Shown: piece after piece, positions 1-8,680 of the stretch | Layout: each line of letters starts with the position of its first letter | Numbering within the stretch: position 1 is the stretch's first letter | DNA from: an uncultured Lysobacteraceae bacterium | Lineage (GTDB): Bacteria > Pseudomonadota > Gammaproteobacteria > Xanthomonadales > Xanthomonadaceae | Reading direction: 5' to 3' | DNA: 63,108 nucleotides | Assembly (NCBI GenBank): GCA_946480825.1 | Contig: CAMLLG010000015.1 | Location: 1-63,108, forward strand | Translations under genes and position numbers: made by a program | Notes under the pieces: generated by a model | What the model saw: only the letters and a program-made list of their open reading frames with translations | Databases searched by the model: none | What the model was told of the DNA's origin: nothing

Positions 1-1322
1 TCCATGTTCTGCAGCAGCGCCTTGCGCTCGCCGAGACGACCCATCACGCCGCCCTGGAACTGTTCTTCCATGTCGACGACCAGCGATTCGATCGGCTCCT
101 GCATCACGCCATCGATTTCCTTGATGATCACTTCCGGACGCGACACCGCGAGTTCGTAGCCTTCGCGACGCATGGTTTCGATCAGAATCGACAGATGCAG
201 CTCGCCGCGGCCGCTGACCTTGAACTTGTCGGCGTCGGCGGTGTCTTCCACCTTCAGCGCGACGTTGTGCTGGGTTTCGCGGGTGAGGCGGTCGCGCAGC
301 TGGCGCGAGGTCAGGAACTTGCCGCCGCTGCGGTCCTTCACGCCGGCGAACGGCGAGTCGTTGACCTGGAAGGTCATCGAGATGGTGGGTTCGTCGACGG
401 CGAGCACCGGCAGTTGTTCGACCGCATCGGTCGCGCACAGCGTGTCGGAAATGCCGATGCCCTCGATGCCGCTGAAGGCGATGATGTCGCCGGCCGAGGC
501 TTCCGGCACTTCGATGCGCTCCAGGCCCATGAAGCCGAGCACCTGCAGCACCTTGGCGTTGCGGGTCTTGCCTTCGCGGTCGATCACCGTGACCTGCTGG
601 TTGGTCTTGACCTTGCCGCGCTGGATGCGGCCGACGCCGATGATGCCGACGTAGTTGTTGTAGTCCAGCGACGTCACGCGCATCTGGAACGGGCCGTCCG
701 GATCGACCGGCGGCGCCGGCACGTGATCGCAGATCGCTTCGAACAGCGGGGTCATGTCGCCGCCGCGCACATCTTCGGTCATGCCGGCGTAGCCCTGCAG
801 GCCGGAAGCGTAGACGGTGGTGAAATCGAGCTGGTCGTCGGTGGCGCCGAGGCGGTCGAACAGATCGAAGGTCTGGTCGAGCACCCAGCTGGCGCGGGCG
901 CCGGGGCGGTCGACCTTGTTGACGACGACGATCGGTTTGAAGCCCATCGCGAACGCCTTCTGGGTGACGAAGCGCGTCTGCGGCATCGGCCCGTCCATCG
1001 CATCGACCAGGATCAGCACCGAGTCGACCATGGACAGCACGCGTTCGACTTCGCCGCCGAAATCGGCGTGGCCCGGAGTGTCGACGATGTTGATGCGCCA
1101 GACTTCGCCGGTCTTCGGGTTGGTCCAGCGGATCGCGGTGTTCTTGGAGAGGATCGTGATCCCGCGTTCCTTTTCGAGATCGTTGCTGTCCATCACCCGG
1201 TCGGGGACGACGGCGCGCTCGTTCAGGGTGCCGGACTGCTTCAGCAGCTGGTCGACGAGGGTGGTCTTGCCATGGTCGACGTGGGCGACGATGGCGATGT
1301 TGCGCAGGCGTTCAATGGACAT
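1..1322 (-). CDS. typA: Ribosome-associated GTPase TypA/BipA (C-terminus cut by window edge)
   Basis: Translational GTPase of the EF-G family that binds 70S ribosomes and helps 50S assembly and stress adaptation. The start codon lies at 1322-1320 and the frame stays open to base 1, giving about 440 of the usual 600-odd residues. The P-loop AHVDHGKTT is near the N-terminus. It is followed by the switch I region ERGITI, the G3 motif [14 protein letters not shown], which is characteristic of TypA, and the G4 motif NKVDR. The beta-barrel domain and the EF-G domain III-like region continue to the edge; the C-terminal TypA-specific domain is missing. It is divergent from the genes that follow. The assignment is firm; only the 3' end cannot be judged. 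Confidence 0.96.
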   Translation of the reverse strand, partial: MSIERLRNIAIVAHVDHGKTTLVDQLLKQSGTLNERAVVPDRVMDSNDLEKERGITILSKNTAIRWTNPKTGEVWRINIVDTPGHADFGGEVERVLSMVDSVLILVDAMDGPMPQTRFVTQKAFAMGFKPIVVVNKVDRPGARASWVLDQTFDLFDRLGATDDQLDFTTVYASGLQGYAGMTEDVRGGDMTPLFEAICDHVPAPPVDPDGPFQMRVTSLDYNNYVGIIGVGRIQRGKVKTNQQVTVIDREGKTRNAKVLQVLGFMGLERIEVPEASAGDIIAFSGIEGIGISDTLCATDAVEQLPVLAVDEPTISMTFQVNDSPFAGVKDRSGGKFLTSRQLRDRLTRETQHNVALKVEDTADADKFKVSGRGELHLSILIETMRREGYELAVSRPEVIIKEIDGVMQEPIESLVVDMEEQFQGGVMGRLGERKALLQNM

Positions 1323-1443
1323 GGCGAATGCGCGCCCGGAGGTGGCCGGACGCTGATTTTCGTGAAGGAAGCCGAATAGTATAGCTGCTGACCGGGAGCA
1401 ATGGCTCGGTTTCCCTCACCCGAGCCGCCGGAGGCTGCGCCGT

Positions 1444-1674
1444 ATGCCACCCATGAAGACGCCCTGGAAGCCGCCGCTCGGCCTGCTCGCGCTGGATGTG
1501 CTCGGCGTGGTTCTGCTGGCGATCGGGCTGGCGATGCACTTCGCGCCAGACGCCGCTTTGGCGCAGGCCTTGCCGGGTACCCTGCGCCTGCCGCTGCTGA
1601 TCATCGGCGGCGCCATGGCCGCGCTGGGTTGGGCGGGCATGGTGGCTTCGCTGTTGGCGCATCGGCGCCGTTGA
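1444..1674 (+). CDS. Small two-helix membrane protein of unknown function
   Basis: A 76-residue protein with a short basic, proline-rich N-terminus, two hydrophobic segments (about residues 12-33 and 47-69) and an arginine-rich cytoplasmic tail (HRRR). This predicts an inner-membrane hairpin. Topology and size recall the DUF1418/YbjC group, but I cannot confirm membership from sequence alone. It sits between divergent typA and the downstream cyclophilin gene, 110 bases before the latter, so co-transcription is possible. No catalytic motif is visible. Confidence 0.6.
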   Translation: MPPMKTPWKPPLGLLALDVLGVVLLAIGLAMHFAPDAALAQALPGTLRLPLLIIGGAMAALGWAGMVASLLAHRRR

Positions 1675-1784
1675 CGCCCGTCTTCCGGCGGCGGGGCAGC
1701 GCTGGTCGGGTTCGCCGGGGAGGGCGGGCATGGTACGGTGTTGCCCCGTTTTTTCGTCCTGTCCGTCCTTTCCCGGAGCCCGCC

Positions 1785-2279
1785 ATGAGCCTCATCGCCC
1801 ACTTCGACACCGACCGCGGCCCGATCCGCATCGAACTGCATGCCGACAAGGCGCCGCTGACCGTCGCCAACTTCGTCAATCTCGCCAAGCGCGGTTTCTA
1901 CGACGGTCTGATCTTCCATCGGGTGATCGCCGATTTCATGGTCCAGGGCGGCTGCCCGCAGGGGCGCGGCACCGGCGGCCCGGGTTACAAGTTCGAGGAC
2001 GAAGCCAACAACGGCGTCCGCCACGAGCGCGGCGTGCTGTCGATGGCCAACGCCGGCCCGAATACCAACGGCAGCCAGTTCTTCATTACCCATGTCCCCT
2101 GCGGCTGGCTGGACGGCAAGCACACCGTCTTCGGCAAGGTGCTGGAAGGCATGGATGTGGTCGACAGCATCCGTCAGGGCGACACCATCAAGTCGCTGAA
2201 GATCGAAGGCGACGCCGACGCCGCGCTGGCCGCGAAGGCCGACCGCGTGGCGGAGTGGAACAAGATCCTCGCCGCCTGA
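1785..2279 (+). CDS. ppiB: Cyclophilin-type peptidyl-prolyl cis-trans isomerase (PpiB-like)
   Basis: Catalyses cis-trans isomerisation of X-Pro bonds during folding. The 164-residue protein is essentially one cyclophilin domain. It carries [13 protein letters not shown] with the catalytic Arg, then [12 protein letters not shown], the [18 protein letters not shown] signature and the HTVFGKV strand. There is no signal peptide, so it is the cytoplasmic PpiB type rather than periplasmic PpiA. The ATG at 1785 was chosen because the usual family N-terminus ([14 protein letters not shown]) starts there; an upstream in-frame extension is arginine/alanine-rich read-through. Confidence 0.95.
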   Translation: MSLIAHFDTDRGPIRIELHADKAPLTVANFVNLAKRGFYDGLIFHRVIADFMVQGGCPQGRGTGGPGYKFEDEANNGVRHERGVLSMANAGPNTNGSQFFITHVPCGWLDGKHTVFGKVLEGMDVVDSIRQGDTIKSLKIEGDADAALAAKADRVAEWNKILAA

Positions 2280-2351
2280 TCCGACCGCAGTCTTCCGTCC
2301 CGCGATGCGATCGTCGCGGGGTGTTCCGCCCTCTCCAACGGGATCATTCCG

Positions 2352-2813
2352 ATGAAGCGCATCCTTCCCTTGCTGGTGCTGTTCCTGGTCCTGCTCGGCG
2401 GTTGCCTGAAGGATCCCGTGGTCGCCGATCTCGAAGCGTTCGATCGCCACGCCGCGGCGGTGATCCGAGACCCGGTGTCGAGCGGCATCGAACAGCGGCT
2501 CGCCGCGGCGAAGACGAACGAGGAGCGCATCGCGATCCTCGACGAATGGATCGCGGTGATGGACAGGAACACTGCCGCACTCGCCCGCTACAAGCCGAAA
2601 ACGCCGGAAGTGGCGAAGATCGCGGCGGGGCTGACCCAGAGTCTGGCGTCGAGCATCGAAGGTGCGCGCGCGGTGCGCGGTGCGCTGGCGGCGAACAACA
2701 GCATGATGATGAACGATGCCGCCATCAAGATCACGCAGGGCAATACGCAACTGGTCGTGCAGGTCAACGCGTTGAAACAGTTGGCCGCCGAAAAAGGCTA
2801 TGAACTGAAATAA
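2352..2813 (+). CDS. Lipoprotein; candidate immunity partner of the downstream type IV effector
   Basis: A 153-residue protein with a typical lipoprotein signal: MKR, a leucine/valine-rich core and the lipobox LLGGC (Cys18). The mature part looks helical and charged (DEWIAVMDRNT, KQLAAEKGY) with no enzyme motif. It ends 92 bases before the XVIPCD effector gene on the same strand. In Xanthomonas, immunity proteins (X-Tfi) are commonly periplasmic lipoproteins encoded next to and often upstream of their effector, for example the XAC2610/XAC2609 pair. The immunity role is inferred from context alone. An unrelated housekeeping lipoprotein is the alternative. Confidence 0.6.
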   Translation: MKRILPLLVLFLVLLGGCLKDPVVADLEAFDRHAAAVIRDPVSSGIEQRLAAAKTNEERIAILDEWIAVMDRNTAALARYKPKTPEVAKIAAGLTQSLASSIEGARAVRGALAANNSMMMNDAAIKITQGNTQLVVQVNALKQLAAEKGYELK

Positions 2814-2905
2814 GGCGGTCCATCCGGCACTGCCCGATCGTCCGATGATCGGCGGACGGAGGTCTGGCTATACTCCGGGCCATCGATTTCCGATCGGAGG
2901 CTTGA

Positions 2906-5182
2906 ATGGCGGATCCGGACGATAGAACCACGACACCGCCCCCCGGCGGGCCGGTCGATGCCTCCAGGATGACGCCGCGTGAACTGCGCGGCGTCATGCA
3001 GTGGCTGGGCTACGAGCCGCCCGCACAGATGAGTCCGGCCGATCTGGCCGCCGCTGCCGCAGTGGCGCAGGCGCTGCCGCGCGAAGCCGTCGCCGCGGCC
3101 TTGAATCCGGGGACGCAGGTCACGTTCACGACGCCATTGGGCGGACTCGGTGTCCCGGGCGCGCTGCCCGTGAGCGGCGGGCAGAATTTCGAGGCCGGTG
3201 GCGAGGTGGCGCTGTCGCGCGTGCGCGTCGGTCCCGGCGGCGAGCGTACCCAGACGCTGGAAATGTCGGTGGAGCTGCAGAGCCAGATCGGCGCTGCCTA
3301 CGGGCGCACCGATCTCAACCGTCTGTATCGCTATGCCGATCGTTTCGACGTGTTGCCGGACGGTGTCCGCGACCGCGTCGACGGTTGGCCGCGGGCCGCG
3401 CAATGGGCCGTGCGCGGTCCGAATTTCCCCGGATCGGTGTCGGCCGAGCAGTTCAGCGGCGGTCGCCTGAGTTACGAAGCGGTGGTGCCGCCCGAACTGG
3501 GCGCGCGCATCGCGGCCGGCGACCTGCGCGCGGCGCCCAACCCGCTCGATCCGCTGTCGATGCTGCCAGGCGCATCGGTGGTGATGCGCGGCGAGGCCCT
3601 CGAAGGCACCGCGTTCGCGGCGTCCTATCGACTGGTCCGCGGCAACGAGTCGCTTACCGAACTGCGCGGCCAGGGCTTCGGCGTGCGCCGGCTCGAAGGC
3701 AACATGGTCGAAGTCACCACCGGCGCCATCTCCGCGGTCGAGCGCGAGGCCTATCTCGGTCTGGGCCTGGGCGTCGCCAACGTCGGCATCGGCACCGAGC
3801 GCCGTCTTTCCGACGAACGCTTGTCGGTCGCGCGGATGGATCTCGGCACGGCGGAAGGCCAGGAGGCGTATCGGCAATTCATGCAGACCGGCTTCGTGCC
3901 GGACCGCGCCGGTCCCGGCGTACCGCAGGCCGGCGAGCGCCGGCAGGTGGAAGCGCAGAGCCAGACCACGGCGCAGGCCAACCTCGGGCCGTTCTCGTGG
4001 GCGGCGACGCTGTCGGACTGGCGCTACGAGAATACGTCCACCCGCTGGCAGGACGGCAGCGGCGAGCAGCGCGTCAGCGGCCATCGCCCCAACGGCGACG
4101 CCTATGAAGTCACCGCGCAGACCCGGCCCGACGGCAGCGTCGACGAGGCCAGCCGCTCGTGGCGCGTGGCGCTCACCGGCATGCATCCGGCCGCGGCCAG
4201 CTACATGCGCACGGCGTTTTCCGGCGCCGATTACGCCGCCGATCTGCCCGCAGGCACCACCGCGGACATGCGTTTCAGCGATCGCGATCTGATGCGGATG
4301 CGTGATTTGGCGCGCGACGAACTCGGCAGCATCAACCCGCAGGCGCTGGCGTATATCGACGCGCGCCGCGACCAGCCGTTCGGCATGCGTACGTCGGATC
4401 CGGGCAGTGTCCTGCATCGCATGGCCGCGGCGCAGACGCCGGAGGAAGTCTTCCGTGCCGGTTTCGTCGCGCCGGTGCAGTCCAGCGGCGCGCTGTCGGA
4501 GACGCTGCTGACGCTGTCGATGCGTGCGCACGCCAACGGGCAGGATCCGCGACTGCCGGGCGATCTGACCCTGCGCGATCGTTCGATGACACCGCTGTTC
4601 GAACACACCCGTGCCGCCGAGCCTCGCACCGATGCCGCGCGTACGGACGTGGCGCCCGCGGAGCGTTCCGTCGCGACGCCGGCCGCGAACCCGGAGACCA
4701 CACGCGATGCGACACCGCTGTCGCCGCCGGTCGCGCCGCCACGCGCGAGCGCCGACCCGCGCCAGCCCGACGACCCGGACCATGCGCTGTACCGGCAGGC
4801 GTCCGGCGCGGTGCAGCGGCTCGACGCTTCTTTGGGACGCGCACCGGACGGTGCCAGCGAATCGTTGGCTGCCAGCCTGACCCTGTTGGCCCGCCAGAAC
4901 GACATGCGCATCGATCATGTGTTGTTGAGCACCGGCAACGGCAGCGTTGGGCAGGGCGAGAACGTGATCATCGTGCAGGGCGCGCTGGACGATCCCGCGC
5001 ACCGCGTGGCGACGATGCCGACGCAGACCGCCGTGCAGACGCCGGCCGAAGACAGCTTCGCCCAGCTGGGCCGACAGCGGCAGGAGACGCCTGCCCAGCC
5101 CGCGCAGGAAGCGCGCACGCAGGATCCGCCCGCGCCGCACGCGCAGGACACGCCGGAATTGGCGGTCGCGCAGCGACGCTGA
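2906..5182 (+). CDS. Putative type IV secretion (X-Tfe) effector with C-terminal XVIPCD
   Basis: A 758-residue protein without a signal peptide, with a good SD (GGAGG at 2896-2900) before ATG 2906. From about residue 618 it carries the hallmarks of the XVIPCD domain, which binds the VirD4 coupling protein of Xanthomonadales bacteria-killing type IV systems: DPDHALYRQ, an RLDASLGR helix, RIDHVLLS followed by an IVQGALDDPAHRVA block, then PAEDSFAQL and a Gln/Pro-rich tail. The N-terminal ~550 residues are a Gly-rich, probably beta-structured domain with no lysozyme, peptidase, lipase or nuclease motif I recognise. A segment around residues 270-330 (GLGLGVANVGIG, ERRLSDERL) recurs in uncharacterised relatives as far as I remember. 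Its stop overlaps the start of the next gene (ATGA). Confidence 0.85.
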   Translation: MADPDDRTTTPPPGGPVDASRMTPRELRGVMQWLGYEPPAQMSPADLAAAAAVAQALPREAVAAALNPGTQVTFTTPLGGLGVPGALPVSGGQNFEAGGEVALSRVRVGPGGERTQTLEMSVELQSQIGAAYGRTDLNRLYRYADRFDVLPDGVRDRVDGWPRAAQWAVRGPNFPGSVSAEQFSGGRLSYEAVVPPELGARIAAGDLRAAPNPLDPLSMLPGASVVMRGEALEGTAFAASYRLVRGNESLTELRGQGFGVRRLEGNMVEVTTGAISAVEREAYLGLGLGVANVGIGTERRLSDERLSVARMDLGTAEGQEAYRQFMQTGFVPDRAGPGVPQAGERRQVEAQSQTTAQANLGPFSWAATLSDWRYENTSTRWQDGSGEQRVSGHRPNGDAYEVTAQTRPDGSVDEASRSWRVALTGMHPAAASYMRTAFSGADYAADLPAGTTADMRFSDRDLMRMRDLARDELGSINPQALAYIDARRDQPFGMRTSDPGSVLHRMAAAQTPEEVFRAGFVAPVQSSGALSETLLTLSMRAHANGQDPRLPGDLTLRDRSMTPLFEHTRAAEPRTDAARTDVAPAERSVATPAANPETTRDATPLSPPVAPPRASADPRQPDDPDHALYRQASGAVQRLDASLGRAPDGASESLAASLTLLARQNDMRIDHVLLSTGNGSVGQGENVIIVQGALDDPAHRVATMPTQTAVQTPAEDSFAQLGRQRQETPAQPAQEARTQDPPAPHAQDTPELAVAQRR

Positions 5183-5904
5183 TGCTGCGGCGCCTGCGCG
5201 GCGGCGGGTGTGTTCGGGCTCGTCTCGTCCGATGCTCGCTGGCGTGCGGTCTCGCCGGTCTGTCCGCTCACGCGCTCGCCGCCGACAGCGTCTGCTATGG
5301 CACGCCGGCGAACGGCCGCATCGAAGAGGCCGTGCGTCTGCCGCGCAGCGGCACGAATTTCGGTGCGTACAGCGCCGCGGGCGTTGCGCTCGGACGGACC
5401 TACGCCCACGGACGCGTCGTCGATGCGATCGCGGCGTCGTATGCGGAACTCGCGCGTTCGTTTCCCGCGAAAACCTTCGTCTATGGCGAAACCGGTTTCG
5501 CGAAGGGTGGCGCATTCGAGCCGCACAGGACCCATCGCAACGGCCTGTCCGTGGATTTCATGGTGCCGGTGCTGGATGCGAAAGGCCGATCGGTGCCGCT
5601 GCCGGGCAACGCCGCGAACCGTTACGGTTACGACATCGAGTTCGACGCCCGGGCGCGCTATCGCGGCCTGCGCATCGACTTCGAGGCCATGGCCGAACAT
5701 CTGTACGTGCTGCATCGCGCCGGCGAGCGCTCGGGCGCACGCATCGATCGGGTGATCTTCGAGCCGGCCTATCTGCCGAAACTGTTCGCCACCCGCCGCG
5801 GGCCGTGGCTGCGGACGCACATCGCATTCGTGCGCGGCCGGGTGTGGTGGCGGCACGACGAGCATTACCACGTCGATTTCCGGGTCGCCTGCAAGCCCCG
5901 CTGA
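5182..5904 (+). CDS. Periplasmic MepA/LAS-type murein endopeptidase-like protein
   Basis: A 240-residue protein with an arginine-rich signal sequence (cleavage probably after AHALA, about residue 34). The mature part has the zinc-ligand pattern of penicillin-insensitive murein endopeptidases and related LAS peptidases: THRNGLSVDFMVP (His...Asp) near the middle and RHDEHYHVDF at the C-terminus. Such enzymes cleave D-Ala-meso-Dap or related crosslinks in peptidoglycan. Length is slightly under E. coli MepA. The ATG overlaps the TGA of the effector gene, so translation is probably coupled. Whether it belongs to the effector module or is a housekeeping remodelling enzyme cannot be told from sequence. 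Confidence 0.78.
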   Translation: MLRRLRGGGCVRARLVRCSLACGLAGLSAHALAADSVCYGTPANGRIEEAVRLPRSGTNFGAYSAAGVALGRTYAHGRVVDAIAASYAELARSFPAKTFVYGETGFAKGGAFEPHRTHRNGLSVDFMVPVLDAKGRSVPLPGNAANRYGYDIEFDARARYRGLRIDFEAMAEHLYVLHRAGERSGARIDRVIFEPAYLPKLFATRRGPWLRTHIAFVRGRVWWRHDEHYHVDFRVACKPR

Positions 5905-5926
5905 GCGCGCATGGCGAATGCGAAAA

Positions 5927-5944
5927 GAGCGCCTTCCGGCGCTC
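5927..5944. terminator. Bidirectional hairpin between convergent genes
   Basis: A 7-bp perfect stem GAGCGCC/GGCGCTC with a TTCC loop lies between the plus-strand peptidase gene and the minus-strand lipoprotein gene. An AAAA run precedes it on the plus strand (a U run for the minus-strand transcript). Confidence 0.6.
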
Positions 5945-5982
5945 TCATGTGTCGTGCCGCGATGGCGCGGTTCAACCGCCTG

Positions 5983-6567
5983 TCACTTGAATCGCATGCC
6001 GTCCAGCATCGCCTCCACCGCGGCCGCGTCGCGGCCGTGGTAATACTCCTTGGGCGCGATCCACACCAGCACGGTGAGCAGGTTGTTGCGCTCCGCGACC
6101 GCGGCGGTGCCCTTGTAGATCAGGCCGTCGGGGTTGGTCATCTCCATGTCGAAGCGGATGCCTTCCACGGCCCCGAACGCGTGCGGGCGCAGGTTCGAGG
6201 TCTGGATGCCGATCCACTGCTGGTCGGCGAACCCGTCGGCGACGAGTTTCTGCTGTTCGTCCAGGCGCATGCCGGCGCGATACCACGGACCGTCCGGGCG
6301 CGATCTGCGTTCGCGCACCATCTGGAACACGTGCTCGCCGGGCTTGACCTTCGAGAAGATGATCAGGCGGTTCAGGGCGACGCCGTCGATGGTCCACAGC
6401 TCGTTGCGGCGCGCCTTCATCCGCGCCCAGTCCAGCGACGTGGTCATGGTCATGTCGAACGCGGTCACGTCGCCCTTGGTCTGCAGCCGGCCGCCGGCCG
6501 AGGCGCAGGCGGTGAGCAGCAGGGCGAGCGCGATCGGCAGCAGCCACTTCAGCGGGCGCAACGTCAT
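5983..6567 (-). CDS. Lipoprotein of unknown function, third gene of an envelope operon
   Basis: A 194-residue protein whose ATG at 6567 gives a clean lipoprotein signal (MTLRPLKWLLPIALALLLTAC, lipobox LTAC). The mature domain is a mixed alpha/beta fold with the stretch VKPGEHVFQMVRE and a C-terminal PKEYYHGRDAAAVEAML segment; no enzyme motif is seen. Its start overlaps the stop of the M48 peptidase gene by four bases (ATGA), which argues for translational coupling and a shared envelope function. I do not recognise the family. Confidence 0.7.
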   Translation of the reverse strand: MTLRPLKWLLPIALALLLTACASAGGRLQTKGDVTAFDMTMTTSLDWARMKARRNELWTIDGVALNRLIIFSKVKPGEHVFQMVRERRSRPDGPWYRAGMRLDEQQKLVADGFADQQWIGIQTSNLRPHAFGAVEGIRFDMEMTNPDGLIYKGTAAVAERNNLLTVLVWIAPKEYYHGRDAAAVEAMLDGMRFK

Positions 6568-7754
6568 GGGGTGGGCTCCAGCTTGGTCAGATAGTGTTTG
6601 ATCAGCGCGGCATCGCCGGCGTCGGGCGCGGCCTGCAGATAGGTGCGCAGCGCGCTGGCGGCGCCGGCGGCATCCCCCCGCGCGCGCAGCAGCATGCCCT
6701 GTTCCCGCCACGCCGCCGCGGGCGGCTCCGGCAGCGCCAGCGCTTCGGCGTAGAGCTGTCCGGCGCGGGTCATGTCGTCGTTCTTGTTGCGCCGGCGATG
6801 GGCTTCGGCCAGATAAAAGGTGGCGAGCGCGGCGGTGTCAGGCGTGGCGTCCTGTTTCAGCTCGGTGAACACCTGGATGCTGGTGTCGTAGGTGCGGCGC
6901 GACAGCTCGCTGTCCATCCAGCGCTGCAGGAACGGTTTGATCGCGGCGCGGTATGTGGCCGCGTGCGTCTGCGGGTTTTCGACATTGATCTTGGCAGCGG
7001 CGGCGCCGATGTCGACGATCCGCTCCGCACTCTGCGGATGGCTGGCGAACACCGCGCGATCCTTGTGGGTGCGATCGGCCTTCTCTTCGCGGCGCAGGCG
7101 TTCCCAGACGCGCACGCCGCCCTGCGGGTCGTAGCCCTGCGCGACCGCGGCGGCGAAACCGAGGCTGTCGGCTTCGCGTTCGTTGTCGCGCGATTGTTTG
7201 TACAGGCCGGTGATGCCGCCGAGATACGCGAGGTCGCCGGCGATGGGCACGCCCACGCCCCAGGTGACCAGCGCGAACGTGCTGAGGAAAGCGGTGGTGC
7301 GTTTCGCGGTTTGCCAGCCTTCCAGCGAATGCCGTGCCTTGTAGTGCGCGAACTCGTGGCCGAGCACCACGGCGAGTTCGGATTCGTCGCGCATCCGCAG
7401 CAGCGCGCCGCTGAAGATCAGGGTCACGCCGTTCGGCGCCATCGAGGCGTTGAACACCGGCACGTCGACGATGTAGACCCGCAGATCCTTGCAGTAATCG
7501 CCGGTGACCTTGCAGGTCACGCCTTCGACGTAACGCTGCAATTCCGGATCGCGCACGATCTGCGGCGATTGGCGGATGCTTTTTTCCGCCTGATCCATGC
7601 CGTACCACAGCTCGGCTTCCACCGAACCGGCGATCGGTCGTTCGCCGGGCTGGATATGCGGCAGCGAAGCGGCACCGGCACTGCCCGTGAAGACTGCCGT
7701 CAGTGTTGCGGCCGCGAGCGCCGTGCGGATCGAAGATCGATGGAAGCCGCGCAT
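6564..7754 (-). CDS. M48-family metallopeptidase with C-terminal TPR-like region
   Basis: A 396-residue secreted zinc protease. The signal peptide ends near GSAGA (about residue 28). The catalytic motif VLGHEFAHYKARH (HExxH) and a downstream ligand (NEREADSLGF) are as in BepA/LoiP-type M48 enzymes, which degrade misassembled outer-membrane proteins. The C-terminal 150 residues are helical with TPR-like spacing (ATFYLAEAHRR, LYAEALALPEP), as in BepA. The ATG at 7754 is chosen because it gives the signal peptide. It lies 5 bases after the upstream gene and overlaps the downstream lipoprotein, so it is the centre of a three-gene operon. Confidence 0.88.
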   Translation of the reverse strand: MRGFHRSSIRTALAAATLTAVFTGSAGAASLPHIQPGERPIAGSVEAELWYGMDQAEKSIRQSPQIVRDPELQRYVEGVTCKVTGDYCKDLRVYIVDVPVFNASMAPNGVTLIFSGALLRMRDESELAVVLGHEFAHYKARHSLEGWQTAKRTTAFLSTFALVTWGVGVPIAGDLAYLGGITGLYKQSRDNEREADSLGFAAAVAQGYDPQGGVRVWERLRREEKADRTHKDRAVFASHPQSAERIVDIGAAAAKINVENPQTHAATYRAAIKPFLQRWMDSELSRRTYDTSIQVFTELKQDATPDTAALATFYLAEAHRRRNKNDDMTRAGQLYAEALALPEPPAAAWREQGMLLRARGDAAGAASALRTYLQAAPDAGDAALIKHYLTKLEPTP

Positions 7755-7759
7755 GGCGT

Positions 7760-8509
7760 TCACTTCACCGGCAGTTTCTGCAGCATCTGCTGCACGGTCT
7801 TGGCCGCGCCCTTCTGGTCGCGCAGATCGCCCGACTGGTTGGCGAGCAGGTTGTACCAGACCACCTGCCCGGTGCGCAGATCGACCACGGTGGCCACGCC
7901 GAGCTGCACGCCGCCGCCGATGTCCAGGCCGGTGCCCATGGCCGCGCCCACCAGGAAGCCGAAGACGCGCAGCGCGGTGCGTCCGCCGCTGGCGTAACTG
8001 TCGCGGACATACGTGAAGAGCGCGTAATCGGCGCCGGTCTGCTCGCGCAATGCGGCGACGCCCGGGCCGAGGCTCCAGTCCATGCGCGGCCGGCCCTTGG
8101 CGTCCTTCTTGGTCGCCAGCACGCTGCCGGGGACCGAATACTGGCTGATGCTCACCGCGACCGCCTGGTTCAGGCGGATGATCTGACCGAGCTGCGAGGT
8201 GGGATCGAGCCCGTCGGGAATGTCGTAATCCGGCACCAGCACGACGCTCTTGCCCTGCAGCTGCGCGTGGACTTCGGCGGGGTAGAGCCGGCGCGCGGCA
8301 TCCGACCATTCGCGGCGCGGTTCGCTCAGGCCACCCGCGGTCAGCAGATACAGTTCGATGTCCGGTTCCACCAACACCAGACTGCCGTCGATCTTGACCT
8401 GATTGCCGCTGTCGTCGGTGGCGACGCGGGCGCGCGTGGCCGCGGTCGCGGCGGTGGCGCCCAGCATGAGCGCGATCAGCGTCACCACGGCAAAGAAACG
8501 AGTCTTCAT
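7760..8509 (-). CDS. Secreted protein of unknown function, first gene of the M48 operon
   Basis: A 249-residue protein with a signal peptide (MKTRFFAVVTLIALMLGATAA, cleavage around residue 23). The mature part contains VLVPDYDIPD, then an ALREQTGADYALFTYVRDSY stretch and a Gly-rich segment (FLVGAAMGTGLDIGGGVQLG) before LRTGQVVWYNLL. The TGADYALF...DLRTGQVVW arrangement resembles CsgG/GNA1162-like outer-membrane-associated proteins that sample envelope state, but this is only a resemblance. Start 8509 is the Met that begins the signal peptide. Confidence 0.65.
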   Translation of the reverse strand: MKTRFFAVVTLIALMLGATAATAATRARVATDDSGNQVKIDGSLVLVEPDIELYLLTAGGLSEPRREWSDAARRLYPAEVHAQLQGKSVVLVPDYDIPDGLDPTSQLGQIIRLNQAVAVSISQYSVPGSVLATKKDAKGRPRMDWSLGPGVAALREQTGADYALFTYVRDSYASGGRTALRVFGFLVGAAMGTGLDIGGGVQLGVATVVDLRTGQVVWYNLLANQSGDLRDQKGAAKTVQQMLQKLPVK

Positions 8510-8680
8510 GCGGTGTATCCCCTTCCGGTCGTGGTGCTGAAAAGCCATGGTGCCGCGGATTTCGATGCCGAGGATCGGTGCGGTGGCCACCGCCGCGAAG
8601 GCCCGCTTTCCCCATGGGCCTGCTGCGGTCCGGAACCCGCGGGGCTACAATAGTCCAAACCTTCCGCAGGTCAAACCCCC

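Noticed and set aside
2798..5515. A 905-codon open frame antisense to the XVIPCD effector
   Set aside because: Its translation is Arg/His/Ala-rich without domain patterns, and the opposite strand encodes a protein with recognisable motifs. Such shadows are normal in GC-rich DNA.
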